Part shown: in pieces, positions 14,118 to 22,632 of the stretch
How positions within the stretch are numbered: position 1 is the first letter of the stretch
Layout of the letters: the number at the start of each line of letters is the position of its first letter
Assembly (NCBI GenBank): GCA_034003725.1
Contig: JAVEYB010000019.1
Span: 1-32,826, forward strand
DNA length: 32,826 nt
Direction of reading: 5' to 3'
Source of the DNA: Candidatus Zixiibacteriota bacterium
Lineage (GTDB): Bacteria > Zixibacteria > MSB-5A5 > GN15 > FEB-12
Program-made: the position numbers and the translations under genes
Notes under the pieces: model-generated
What the model saw: the letters and a program-made list of their open reading frames with translations, nothing else
Databases searched by the model: none
Told to the model about the DNA's origin: nothing

Positions 14118-14152
14118 AAAAAAGCCCCGTCCGCCGAGGCGGACAGGGCTTT
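14118..14152 (-). terminator. intrinsic terminator of the 885-aa protein gene
   Basis: Arms AAAGCCCCGTCCGCC (14121-14135) and GGCGGACAGGGCTTT (14138-14152) pair with one mismatch; on the reverse strand the hairpin is followed by six U (14118-14123). It lies 23 bp past the stop codon and separates this gene from the Rhs run downstream. Confidence 0.9.
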
Positions 14153-14174
14153 GTGGTCGAACGGTAAACCTGAA

Positions 14175-16832
14175 TTACTTCAGGAGAACCATCTTCTTTG
14201 TCTGCGAGAACTGATCGGCCGTCAGGCGATAGAAGTACACACCCGAGGCGTTGTCACCGGCTTCCCAGACAACCGACTGCACACCGGCTTCAGCGTGACC
14301 GCTGAACGAAGCTACTTCCTGACCGGTCACGTTGTAGACCTTCAGGCTGTAGTTCGAGGCCACCGGCAGAGCGAACTCGATTGTGGTGGACGGGTTGAAC
14401 GGGTTCGGGTAGTTCTGCATGAGGGCGAACTCACTCGGCAGGACGTTCGCGTGCACCGGGACGCCGTCGACCGTGGCCAGTTCGGCCACGAGGATGTCGG
14501 CGTTACCGATGTTCAGGAACGAGCCGGAGAAGCTCTCCATCGAGCCGGAATTCTCAAACGGAGCATAGACGAGCACCCGGGTGGTGAGACCATCGGAGTG
14601 ATACGCCATCTCCATGTTGGAGACGAGCAGTGTCGGATGGACATTGCCGCGCAGTTCGATGAAGGCCGCACCGATCTGCAGATCGTTGCTGACGGACAGG
14701 TTGCCGTTCATGGTGCCGAGGTTGGCATCAATCGGGTTAACCTTCGCGATCGGCGAGTTCGGATACGGGACAGCGTCACCAACGATGACACGGATCAGGT
14801 ACACGAGGTCGGCGACCGAGAGGGTCAGACCGTCGGCGTTCACGTCGGAAGCAGCGGTAGCGGCTTCGATCGGGTACTGAACGTCGAGATCGGCAAACGC
14901 GGCATTACCAAAGATGAAGTAGTTGGTAAAGATAACCGCGTCAGCAATCGTGTACGCGAGACCGTCCTGGTTGATGTCGCCGCGATCGTCGATATCGCCG
15001 GCGCAGATGATGTCGACACCACCGTTGAGGAAGTCAAGCATGCGGATGGGCAGCGGCTTGCCGGGCTCGTTGACGAGACAGGCATCCGGGGCACCGGCCG
15101 CACCGGGGAAGGTCGGGGTGTCGATATTCTCGGAGTAGGAATCCGGGAAATCAAGGTTGATGTCGCCGACTCCGCCACCGATGTAGTTCCAAACCGAGTT
15201 CTCGACATAGAGGTACTGACCGCTGACGTTGGACATGGTGTTGTCGCCACAGTCGTACCAGAAGAACTTGATCGGAACGAACTGGCACTCGAGGTTCCGG
15301 TCATTGCTGACCAGGAAGCGCAGCAGGGCCAGGGTGGAATCGTTCGCCGGAGTCTCGGAGCCTTCAGCCACGGTGCCAAAGCAGGTCGGGTGGCTCGGGC
15401 CGTCGTTGTACTCGGCGATAGCAACCAGGCGTACCATACCGGTCGGGCAGCCCGTACCGCAGTTGCCGAACGGACCGGTCCGATAGGTGAAGTATTCCCA
15501 GCCGCACTCTTCAAGCATGCCGCCTTCGGTCGCACCGAGGAAGGTCAGCGCCGTAGCGTCATACGAGAGGAGCAGGTTATAACCGCCAATAGCGATACTG
15601 GCGTCGAAGTACACCGGGACGATGACTACCTGACCCTGGAACACGCCGTCGCCGTCCGGGCCGTGCAGCTTATCGATAGCTACGACAGCCTTGTTGACGA
15701 GCACGGTCGTAGTGATCGTGTCGGCATTGGACGGGCTGCAGGGATCACAGGTATTAGCGCCGTCGTTCACCGTGAAGGTGATCACGAATTCGCCCACATA
15801 GGCGTCATCGAACGCTTCCGTCTGCCAGCTGAACTCACCACTGTTGTTAATGGTGGGCATATTGCCCGGGCTCGGGACGATGCTCAGGACATCGAAATCG
15901 AGCATGTTCGGGCCGTCATCGGGATCACTGGCAGTGACAGTACCGGTAACGAGGTCACCCCAGACCCACGACGGCTGATCCTGCGTGGCAGACTCAGCAA
16001 CCGGCGGCTCATTGGTGACACAGATGGTAAAGGTCCTCGTCGCGAAAGCGCCGCAGGCATCTGTTACCTTGATCTCAACTTCATGCTCACAGACATCGGC
16101 GCCGGACGGAGTCCACGTGATCCGGCCGGTCGATGAATTGACATTCAGGGCAGCCGGACCGCTGACCTTGCTGTAGGTCAGGGTTTCGCAGCCGTTCGCG
16201 ATATCGGCATCGGCGCCGACCGCGTCGTACTGGAACAGGTCACCCCAGGCCACCGTACCATCCGGGATAGCGGCCAGCGTCGGAGCACTGTTGACATACG
16301 TCACGGTACCCGCGTTGACAGCCACCGGCAGGATATCAAACGTGTTCGCATCGACGAACTGCGTCTGAACCGTTACCGGCAACGGATAGTCAAAAATGCC
16401 GCCCGCAAAGCCGACCGTGCCCAAGCACAGGTCCTGTGTCGAGAAGGACACACTGGCAACCACATGGGTGCCGGCCGCAAGAACGACATCGGTCGCCTCA
16501 ATGAGCAGAGCAGCAAGACGAATCGTATCAGGGGCCACGCCATCAGCCTGAGAGGCGTCGATTATACGGGTGCCGAGCTCGGTAAAGGCCGGATCCCAGT
16601 CGACATTGATAGCGTCAAGATACGCGCCGCCGCCGGTCGAGCTGATAACCATCACGATCTCAACCGCGGCCACGTCAACCGTATTTTCTACGGTGACGTT
16701 CAGCACGTAATCGTTACAACGAGACACGTTCAGATTCTGATACGTGACCTCGTTGGCCAACGAATACGAGAACGCAAATGCCACTAAAAAGGAGATCAGC
16801 AGCAAAGAAGTTAACGTTCTTTTTTGCATCAT
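14175..16832 (-). CDS. large secreted protein with cohesin-like, dockerin-like and type IX (Por) sorting domains
   Basis: An 885-residue exported protein. Order: signal peptide (1-27, ending SYSLA); a cohesin-like beta domain (about 28-175); two Ig-like domains (about 180-275 and 280-378, the second with DPDDGPN..F.V....N.SGEF.W and VNDGANT); a second cohesin-like domain (about 385-555); a pair of dockerin-like calcium loops (GDINQDG near 618 and SDVNADG near 664); and a C-terminal sorting domain (about 800-885) with QNYPNPFNPST, LKVYNVTGQEV and SGVYFYRL..., ending KKMVLLK. The sorting domain directs translocation by the type IX system and surface attachment. AGGAG precedes the first of two tandem ATG codons. 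A strong promoter lies about 390 bp upstream. Function is probably structural or adhesive; no catalytic domain is visible. Confidence 0.88.
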   Translation of the reverse strand: MMQKRTLTSLLLISFLVAFAFSYSLANEVTYQNLNVSRCNDYVLNVTVENTVDVAAVEIVMVISSTGGGAYLDAINVDWDPAFTELGTRIIDASQADGVAPDTIRLAALLIEATDVVLAAGTHVVASVSFSTQDLCLGTVGFAGGIFDYPLPVTVQTQFVDANTFDILPVAVNAGTVTYVNSAPTLAAIPDGTVAWGDLFQYDAVGADADIANGCETLTYSKVSGPAALNVNSSTGRITWTPSGADVCEHEVEIKVTDACGAFATRTFTICVTNEPPVAESATQDQPSWVWGDLVTGTVTASDPDDGPNMLDFDVLSIVPSPGNMPTINNSGEFSWQTEAFDDAYVGEFVITFTVNDGANTCDPCSPSNADTITTTVLVNKAVVAIDKLHGPDGDGVFQGQVVIVPVYFDASIAIGGYNLLLSYDATALTFLGATEGGMLEECGWEYFTYRTGPFGNCGTGCPTGMVRLVAIAEYNDGPSHPTCFGTVAEGSETPANDSTLALLRFLVSNDRNLECQFVPIKFFWYDCGDNTMSNVSGQYLYVENSVWNYIGGGVGDINLDFPDSYSENIDTPTFPGAAGAPDACLVNEPGKPLPIRMLDFLNGGVDIICAGDIDDRGDINQDGLAYTIADAVIFTNYFIFGNAAFADLDVQYPIEAATAASDVNADGLTLSVADLVYLIRVIVGDAVPYPNSPIAKVNPIDANLGTMNGNLSVSNDLQIGAAFIELRGNVHPTLLVSNMEMAYHSDGLTTRVLVYAPFENSGSMESFSGSFLNIGNADILVAELATVDGVPVHANVLPSEFALMQNYPNPFNPSTTIEFALPVASNYSLKVYNVTGQEVASFSGHAEAGVQSVVWEAGDNASGVYFYRLTADQFSQTKKMVLLK

Positions 16833-17225
16833 TTAAGCTCCTTTTACCTCAGTCAAAAGAGTTGCGGTCACCTCATGCAAACGGATTGTCCGCGAGGTTG
16901 ACCGAAAAAGGTGGTAATTCCACTCTCCTCCCACCTGGCAGGGAAATCGGTTCCTGCTCGTCGCTAACCTTCATGCCACCGAGATGTCAAAATGAAGTAC
17001 CTCAGAGGCTCGGACAGGCACGAAGTCGTTTTTTAATGGGAGAATGATGGAAGGAACTTGCAAAACCAATCAGACATATTTGTCCGACTAAGTTTCAAAG
17101 CTCGATAATTAAACCAGTAACCAGAGACTGAGCAAATGTAACGATATATTGTCTATACCGTTAAAAGGTGCGCCAGATTCAAGAAAGAAGTTTTTTTCAC
17201 ACAACTACTTTCCCTAGACGCCTAA
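16833..17225 (-). other. long 5' leader of the 885-aa protein gene
   Basis: No coding sequence is apparent. Given the promoter at 17226-17254, transcription would start near 17219 and produce about 387 nt of leader. It contains at least one hairpin followed by a U-run, AGGTGG...CCACCT with TTTTT on the reverse strand (around 16902-16938), which could be an attenuator. I could not match any riboswitch class. Confidence 0.4.
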
Positions 17226-17254
17226 ATGATAACCCCCTACCCCGCTTTTGTCAA
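17226..17254 (-). promoter_or_regulatory. sigma70 promoter of the 885-aa protein gene
   Basis: On the reverse strand, consensus TTGACA (17249-17254) and TATCAT (17226-17231) with a 17-bp spacer. The bases just before the -35 (TTTCTC) are the same as at the promoter of the 1042-aa exported protein (27374-27401). Confidence 0.6.
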
Positions 17255-17331
17255 GAGAAATGTCGCAAAATCCGCCTTAATCTGCTTGTGTGACACCGGC
17301 TGCCGGCTGTCATGGATTGTCAACATGCGCT

Positions 17332-17353
17332 GGGGGATATCTGGATATCCCCC
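17332..17353 (-). terminator. hairpin after the barrel gene, possible weak terminator
   Basis: A perfect inverted repeat GGGGGATATC (17332-17341) / GATATCCCCC (17344-17353) lies 9 bp past the stop codon of the gene at 17363. No U-run follows, so it may be an mRNA-stabilising or weak termination structure. Confidence 0.4.
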
Positions 17354-17362
17354 CCCGGTGCC

Positions 17363-18625
17363 CTAAAAGTCGTAGGTCAGGCTGGACGACAGGAGGTAAA
17401 GGCGGTTGTTCTCCTGATCCTGGGAGTGCCACTCCCACTCGGCCGAAAAGAGCACGTTCAGCCCCAATCCGTTGATCAGGCGGGCATCACCAAGGACAGT
17501 CAGCCGATTAAACCAGAAATCGGACTGAAAGTCATCTTCGAGACGAACATCGCGAATCCCGCCCGACCACTCCACGGCTGCATACATCGAACGGGCGGAC
17601 ATATAGTCGATATCGAGCCGAAGTGCATACTCGTTGTAGTCCGCGGCGCTGGCCAGATCGCTTGGACCTTCGGTAAGAAACTCCACCTGCGGGCCGGCCC
17701 AGACATAGACACCCCGGCTGGTCAAGCCAGCCTGGGCGTATAGTCTGGTCCGCATATAATCGACATTCACCAGATCGGAGTCCGAGAACGAGCTGTATTC
17801 GAGATCGATTTCCTGACGGGTCAGCCACGTTTTCGTGAGTTCAACCTTATGATTTCCAAGCAGTTCAAGCCTCGTGTAGTCGTCCTCATCATCGGGCTGG
17901 TTATAGTCTTTGCGCTCGATTCGGGCTGTAAGATCCACGGCGCCATTGTCGTAGTAGGCCATGACATTTGATTCGAGGCCGTAGGTCACGTAATCCAGGC
18001 GGGACGAGTCCGGAACAGTCCGAGAACCGACAAAGATCATCCCGGTAATACTGGAAAAGTCATCGAAAGTACGAATAAATCCGGAAGTAGCGAGCAGGCG
18101 AAACTGATTGTAACTAAGATCTCCGGCGGAGTCAAAATCGACGAAATTTGCTCGAATCGACCAGAAACTGGTCCAGGCCTGCCCGAGCGCGAAGTCGGCC
18201 CGGGCGCGGGCGGATCCGTAGAGGAATTCCTCGCCGGCTTCAGCGTCGCCGCGCACGTCTTTTCTGACTTCAAGCTCGCTGTTGAACTGGAGACGGTGCA
18301 GGCCGAGCCGGAGCCGACTATCGGCGTAGAACTTGGCTCGGAAGAGGTCGCGGGTCTGGTCCAGCTGTGTTGTCAGATCGAGCCTGCCGTTATCGAGCGG
18401 GTGCAGTCCGAGTCTGACAAAGGCTTTTGGTTCATCGAGATACGTAGTACTTTGGGTGAGCGAAGCATCAAGCGAGTCGATCCCGATCAGGGTCAGAGAA
18501 TCGAAAAAAAACGATTGTGAGATAACATCATAGCCGACTCCGGCGCGGATATCGGCCGCCCTTGCCGGAGTCGGGGTAAACTGGGTTAGCAGGATGAGAA
18601 AAATCGCCGCGGCACAACTTTTCAC
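17363..18625 (-). CDS. outer-membrane beta-barrel protein
   Basis: A 420-residue protein with a signal peptide (MKSCAAAIFLILLTQFTPTP then ARA; cleavage near residue 23). The mature chain is almost wholly amphipathic beta-strands of 9-12 residues with aromatic girdles (for example RLDLTTQLDQTRDLFRAKFY, SFWSIRANFVDFDS, RLYLLSSSLTYDF) and ends in a C-terminal Phe, the BAM-recognition signature of outer-membrane barrels. Length suggests 16-18 strands. I do not recognise a specific porin family. It follows the helical-repeat protein gene by 42 bp on the same strand, and together they look like an envelope operon. The stop codon is at 17363-17365. Confidence 0.75.
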   Translation of the reverse strand: MKSCAAAIFLILLTQFTPTPARAADIRAGVGYDVISQSFFFDSLTLIGIDSLDASLTQSTTYLDEPKAFVRLGLHPLDNGRLDLTTQLDQTRDLFRAKFYADSRLRLGLHRLQFNSELEVRKDVRGDAEAGEEFLYGSARARADFALGQAWTSFWSIRANFVDFDSAGDLSYNQFRLLATSGFIRTFDDFSSITGMIFVGSRTVPDSSRLDYVTYGLESNVMAYYDNGAVDLTARIERKDYNQPDDEDDYTRLELLGNHKVELTKTWLTRQEIDLEYSSFSDSDLVNVDYMRTRLYAQAGLTSRGVYVWAGPQVEFLTEGPSDLASAADYNEYALRLDIDYMSARSMYAAVEWSGGIRDVRLEDDFQSDFWFNRLTVLGDARLINGLGLNVLFSAEWEWHSQDQENNRLYLLSSSLTYDF

Positions 18626-18667
18626 CTGGACCTCAAGCGAGGACTCCCCCGCCGCTCCTCTGTGTAA

Positions 18668-19711
18668 CTAGTTGTTGATACCCAGCAGTCTACGGGCCTG
18701 CTGCAGGGTGAGGTAGGCGGCTTGCAGCGCTGCAGCGGCTGTTTCGGGTGAGTCGTTTTCCATATGCTCCCGGGCAAGCCGGAGCTGTTCTTTGGTTTGC
18801 TGGAGCATGCGCGAAGCATCGGTGCTGCCCTCAGCCTGTTCGGTCAGGCGGTCGGTTTCAGCGAGAAGGCGTTCATACCGGCGCTGCAGCTGGTCGGCTC
18901 CCTGACAGTCCCGAACGGCGCGCAGGGCGAACTCCCGGGACCGCTTGAGCGCGTCAAGGGCCTTATCCGACTGCCCCCGGCCGCTGAGATCATCGGACAG
19001 CTCGAGCATTCGCCTCGCCTGCTCCATGTTACGCAGGGCATCGCCAGATTCGCAGCCGGCGGTGGCGTCAGCGGCGCCGGCCAGAAAGTCAACGACAGCT
19101 TCCCGTCGACGTTCGTGCGCGGCATCGCCGCTCCGTTCCAGTCCGGCGGCCTGCATCAGCTTGGCGGCGGTTTGCTCGACCTGATCGGCCAGTTTGAGGG
19201 CCGGCTTGTACTGGCGGGCCCGGTAGAACTCCCAGGCGCGCTCCAGGTTTGTCCGGGCGGTTTCATACAAGGCACGGAGAACGGGTCGATCGCCCTCGGC
19301 GAGCACCTCGGCCACCCGGTCCAGCATTTCGGCGGCACGTTCCAGCCTTCGTACAACCGCTCCTTCATACTGCTCGACCTGGCGCGAGAGGCTCAGCGCG
19401 ACCTTGCCGCGTTCGCGGGCTTGTTTGGTCAGTGCAGCGGCTACCAGCGGCCGGCTTTCTCTGAAGGCGTCCCAGGCATCCCGCTGGAATTCACGGGCCT
19501 GCTCCAGCGCCAGCTCTGCCAGAGGGACATTGGCCTGTGCCACGGCGTCGGCGATTCGATCAAGCGCCTCGTCGGTGCGCTCCAGCTCCCGCTCCAGACG
19601 CATCGTCTGGTCGGACATCGGAGGACCCTGCGACAGGACCGGGGACCAAAGTATCAACACTATCGCCAGGGCGAGCACCACTATCGGACTACGTGATTTA
19701 CCAATCGTCAT
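18668..19711 (-). CDS. periplasmic helical-repeat protein
   Basis: A 347-residue protein with a signal peptide (MTIGKSRSPIVVLALAIVLI then LWSPVLS; cleavage near residue 27). The mature protein is nearly all amphipathic alpha-helix, rich in Arg, Glu, Ala and Leu. Repeats of about 45 residues recur, each with an A-x-x-x-L-x-x-A-R/E-x-x-x-x-x-A-W/A pattern (ELALEQAREFQRDAWDAF; LYETARTNLERAWEFY; MEQARRMLELSDD; LQQTKEQLRLAREHM; LQAAYLTLQQARRL), giving a helical-hairpin or TPR-like solenoid. GAGGTGA precedes the ATG. It precedes the barrel gene in a two-gene operon, and follows a two-component regulator pair on the same strand, so it may form an envelope complex with the barrel. Function unknown. 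Confidence 0.7.
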   Translation of the reverse strand: MTIGKSRSPIVVLALAIVLILWSPVLSQGPPMSDQTMRLERELERTDEALDRIADAVAQANVPLAELALEQAREFQRDAWDAFRESRPLVAAALTKQARERGKVALSLSRQVEQYEGAVVRRLERAAEMLDRVAEVLAEGDRPVLRALYETARTNLERAWEFYRARQYKPALKLADQVEQTAAKLMQAAGLERSGDAAHERRREAVVDFLAGAADATAGCESGDALRNMEQARRMLELSDDLSGRGQSDKALDALKRSREFALRAVRDCQGADQLQRRYERLLAETDRLTEQAEGSTDASRMLQQTKEQLRLAREHMENDSPETAAAALQAAYLTLQQARRLLGINN

Positions 19712-19921
19712 AAACCATCACCTCGTTTACTTATGACCGGATCAAAAGCCGTGCCCGCCCGCGACTATGCTGTAACTTGTTGATGCACAATACATACCCA
19801 TCAACCAAACGATCCCCGGCCTGATGGTGGTGTACCACCCGGTACGGAATCTGTCCCTGACGGCCCACTTTCGGTCATGCTCCCAGACATGCTCCTGCGC
19901 CGGCTCCGTGCTCCGCCCGGC

Positions 19922-21247
19922 TTACGGCTTGATTCCGTGCACCTTCATGCGGCTGTACAGGCGGCGTCGCGTGATCTTCAGCAGCCGGGCAGCCTCCGTT
20001 TTATTGCCGCCCGTTTTCGCCAACGCATCGAGAATCATCTCCCGTTCCCGGTTCTCCAGACCGCCCGATCCGCTGCCGGTGGCCGAGCCGATCGGCGCGT
20101 TATCGAGATCAAGCGAAAACTCGTCGGGCGTCAGCGGCTCTCCCCCGGCCAGGATCACAGCTCTTTCGAGGACATTGCGCAGTTCCCGAACATTACCGGG
20201 CCAGTCGTACTGGAGCAGGATCTCCTGGACATCGGCGGTAAGCTCCGGGTACCGGTATCCCTGCGTTTCGAGAAAGCGCCCGGCCAGTTCAATGACATCG
20301 CGGCCGCGCTCTGCTAAAGGCGGCAGGGGAATAGGGAACACGTTCAGCCGGAAGTACAAGTCCTCGCGGAAACCGCCGGAAGCGATTTCCTCTTTCAGAT
20401 TTCTATTGGTAGCGGCGACCACCCGGACATCAATAGTGATCGTGTCGACACCGCCCACGCGGACGAGCGCGCGTTCTTCGAGCACCCGAAGCAACTTGGT
20501 TTGCATGCCGGGCGACATTTCCGCGATTTCGTCGAGGAAGATCGTTCCTCCTTCGGCGAGTTCAAACCGTCCCCGCTTTCGCTCTGCAGCCCCGGTGAAC
20601 GCGCCTTTTTCGTGGCCGAACAACTCCGACTCGAGCAAAGTCTCGGTGATGGCGGCGCAGTTCACGGCGATAAACGGGCCGGCGGCGCGTTTCGACTTCT
20701 CGTGAATCCGTCGCGCCACCAGTTCCTTCCCGGTGCCCGACCGCCCGGTCAGAAGCACGGTGGCCTCGGTGGGCGCCACCTGGTCGATCATGGTGCGGAC
20801 CTTCCGGATTGCAGGCGATGTCCCGATCAGATCGGTCGACTGTGCGCTGCCGAGCTCCGCCTTGTAATGGCCGCTGAGCGCCTGCAGTTTCTGTTGTTTG
20901 ACGAGCTTGTCCACTAACAGGGACAGCTCGTCGAGCGAGAACGGCTTGATAAGATAGTCCGCCGCCCCCTGTTTCATGGCCGAAACCGCCGACTCGACCG
21001 TACCGTACGCCGTCATGATGATGACGTCGATCCCGCCACGCGCCAGCGCCCGCTCGAGAATCTGCATTCCCGAAATCTCCGGCATCGACAGGTCCGTGAT
21101 GACAATGTCAAACGAGTGCCGGTCGATCAGGTCGAGCGCCTCTTTGGGCCGGGTAGTCGTCTGGACCGAGTGCCCATCGTCTTCGAGCGTCCCGCAGACC
21201 AGCGAGGTCATTTTCGGTTCGTCGTCTACTACAAGAATTCGTGCCAT
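19922..21247 (-). CDS. NtrC-family sigma54-dependent response regulator
   Basis: A 441-residue regulator with the complete NtrC architecture: receiver domain (1-120, phospho-acceptor D52 in VITDLSMPE, Thr79 and Lys101), AAA+ domain (about 138-375) with Walker A GRSGTGKE (168-175), the sigma54-contacting GAFTGA loop (215-220), Walker B TIFLDE (235-240) and the arginine-finger region, and a Fis-type helix-turn-helix (about 398-441, NKTEAARLLKITRRRLYSRM). It would activate sigma54 promoters after phosphorylation by the kinase encoded just upstream. The ATG at 21245-21247 is two bases past the kinase stop codon; the longer open frame upstream is the kinase in another frame. The following envelope operon (19711 onward) is a plausible target. 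Confidence 0.95.
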   Translation of the reverse strand: MARILVVDDEPKMTSLVCGTLEDDGHSVQTTTRPKEALDLIDRHSFDIVITDLSMPEISGMQILERALARGGIDVIIMTAYGTVESAVSAMKQGAADYLIKPFSLDELSLLVDKLVKQQKLQALSGHYKAELGSAQSTDLIGTSPAIRKVRTMIDQVAPTEATVLLTGRSGTGKELVARRIHEKSKRAAGPFIAVNCAAITETLLESELFGHEKGAFTGAAERKRGRFELAEGGTIFLDEIAEMSPGMQTKLLRVLEERALVRVGGVDTITIDVRVVAATNRNLKEEIASGGFREDLYFRLNVFPIPLPPLAERGRDVIELAGRFLETQGYRYPELTADVQEILLQYDWPGNVRELRNVLERAVILAGGEPLTPDEFSLDLDNAPIGSATGSGSGGLENREREMILDALAKTGGNKTEAARLLKITRRRLYSRMKVHGIKP

Positions 21248-21249
21248 AG

Positions 21250-22575
21250 TTATGTTGTCGGTTTTTTCGGCAGGCGGATAGTCACGCAACTGCCGGAGCC
21301 CACGGTGCTTTCGATATCGAGGGCGCCGCCCATATCGGTAATGATTCGGCGGCTTATGTACAGACCGAGACCGGAGCCGGTCTGTTTGGTCGTATAAAAC
21401 GGGTCGAACAACCGCTTCAGCCCGGCACGATCGATCCCCGGACCCCGATCGACTACACGGAATATCAGAGTGCGGTCGTCCGATGACAGGTCGATCCCAA
21501 CCGATACGGGAAGCCCGGCGTCGAGACAGGCGTCGACTCCGTTGATCAACAGATTGAGCAGTACTTGACGAAGCGAGCGACGGTACCCGGTCAGTTGGAT
21601 CCCGGCGGGAACGTTGCCCAGCCACTCGATCGGCGTGTCGTCATAGCGCTGGAGCACGTGCGACCGAAGCGAGGCGACCAGTTCGGCGGGATCAAACGCT
21701 TCGGGGGACTCCGCGGCCAGAATGGACGTGCGGTTGCCGGCAAACTCGAGATATCCGGAGACAATCTGGTTGAGGCGGTCGACTTCTTCGATGATGTACT
21801 GAGACTCTTCGGATGGACTTTTCCGCGCGATCCGTTCGGCCGAACCGCGGATAATCATCATTGGATTTTTGATCTCGTGCGCCACGACGGAAACCATCCG
21901 CCCGAGGTAAGTTTCGGTTTCGGCCAGAAAGAGCTTTCGTTCCGCCGCATTGATCTTGCGCTGCAGGCCGAGGAAAACGGCTCCAAGCGCGATTCCTCCG
22001 ACAAGCGACAGGACGGTGGAGTAGTAGAGATTGCGCCGAAGCTCCCCGAGGGAGTCAAAGTAATCGACGCTCGCTTCGAGACCGAGCACGCCGACCAGCA
22101 GCCGGTCCGAATCATACAGCGGGGCGAACGCCGACTTGAGGTAGACCGCCCCGGACCGGTAGGTGGCGCTGACCAGGGCATGCGACGGCTCGCCGAACAG
22201 TACGGAATCGATACAGGGTCCGTTGAGGACGGTAAGAAAATACAGGCTGTCGGTCTCCAGCGTGGTGCTGGCCAGGTAACGGTAACGATCGTCGAGGATA
22301 AACGCCTCGGCCAGCGAGTCCGATCCCCGCACGGCTTCGAGAATGGAGACAACCTGCAAAAACGAACGGGCGTCGTCGAGCATCAGACCGTCGATAAGCG
22401 CCGGATCAATAGACGCGGCGGCCGTCTCGGCCACGGCGCGGAGTTTGCGCGAAAGCTGGTCCTCGAGCAGCGCTTCGGTTCGGCGGTAGGACAACCACCA
22501 CGCCAGATTGACGAGGACGATCAGAAGAGCCGTGAAGACCGCGATGGCAACAAACCGTTTCGATCCGCCAGACAT
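21250..22575 (-). CDS. membrane sensor histidine kinase
   Basis: A 441-residue kinase: TM1 (about 7-29), an extracytoplasmic sensor of about 150 residues with Cache-like features (RLLVGVLGLEASVDYFDSL), TM2 (about 185-205), then a dimerisation/phosphotransfer domain with H233 in VVAHEIKNPMM and a HATPase domain with N box LLNLLINGVDA, G1 DRGPGI, F box LFDPFYTTK and G2 TGSGLGLYI, ending GSGSCVTIRLPKK. It presumably phosphorylates the NtrC-type regulator two bases downstream. The start at 22573-22575 (MSGGSKRFVAIAV) gives a normal N-terminus; it lacks a clear ribosome-binding site, and the frame remains open upstream into the divergent thioesterase gene, so the start is the least certain part. 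Confidence 0.92.
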   Translation of the reverse strand: MSGGSKRFVAIAVFTALLIVLVNLAWWLSYRRTEALLEDQLSRKLRAVAETAAASIDPALIDGLMLDDARSFLQVVSILEAVRGSDSLAEAFILDDRYRYLASTTLETDSLYFLTVLNGPCIDSVLFGEPSHALVSATYRSGAVYLKSAFAPLYDSDRLLVGVLGLEASVDYFDSLGELRRNLYYSTVLSLVGGIALGAVFLGLQRKINAAERKLFLAETETYLGRMVSVVAHEIKNPMMIIRGSAERIARKSPSEESQYIIEEVDRLNQIVSGYLEFAGNRTSILAAESPEAFDPAELVASLRSHVLQRYDDTPIEWLGNVPAGIQLTGYRRSLRQVLLNLLINGVDACLDAGLPVSVGIDLSSDDRTLIFRVVDRGPGIDRAGLKRLFDPFYTTKQTGSGLGLYISRRIITDMGGALDIESTVGSGSCVTIRLPKKPTT

Positions 22576-22632
22576 GCGGTTATAATGATCGCGGGGGAGA
22601 TGCAAAGCAACAACAAGAAAGGTCATGTGCAT

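Noticed and set aside
14064-16136. Long forward open frame (690 codons) opposite the 885-aa protein gene
   Set aside because: It is the antisense of a gene with clear domains, signal peptide, ribosome-binding site, promoter and terminator; its composition (Asp/Glu/Arg/Val-rich repeats) is that of a codon-bias shadow.
19784-19799. Firm sigma54 promoter call before the helical-protein gene
   Set aside because: GG and GC are 12 bp apart as required, but the flanking bases match the consensus poorly, so it is left as a suggestion in the findings only.
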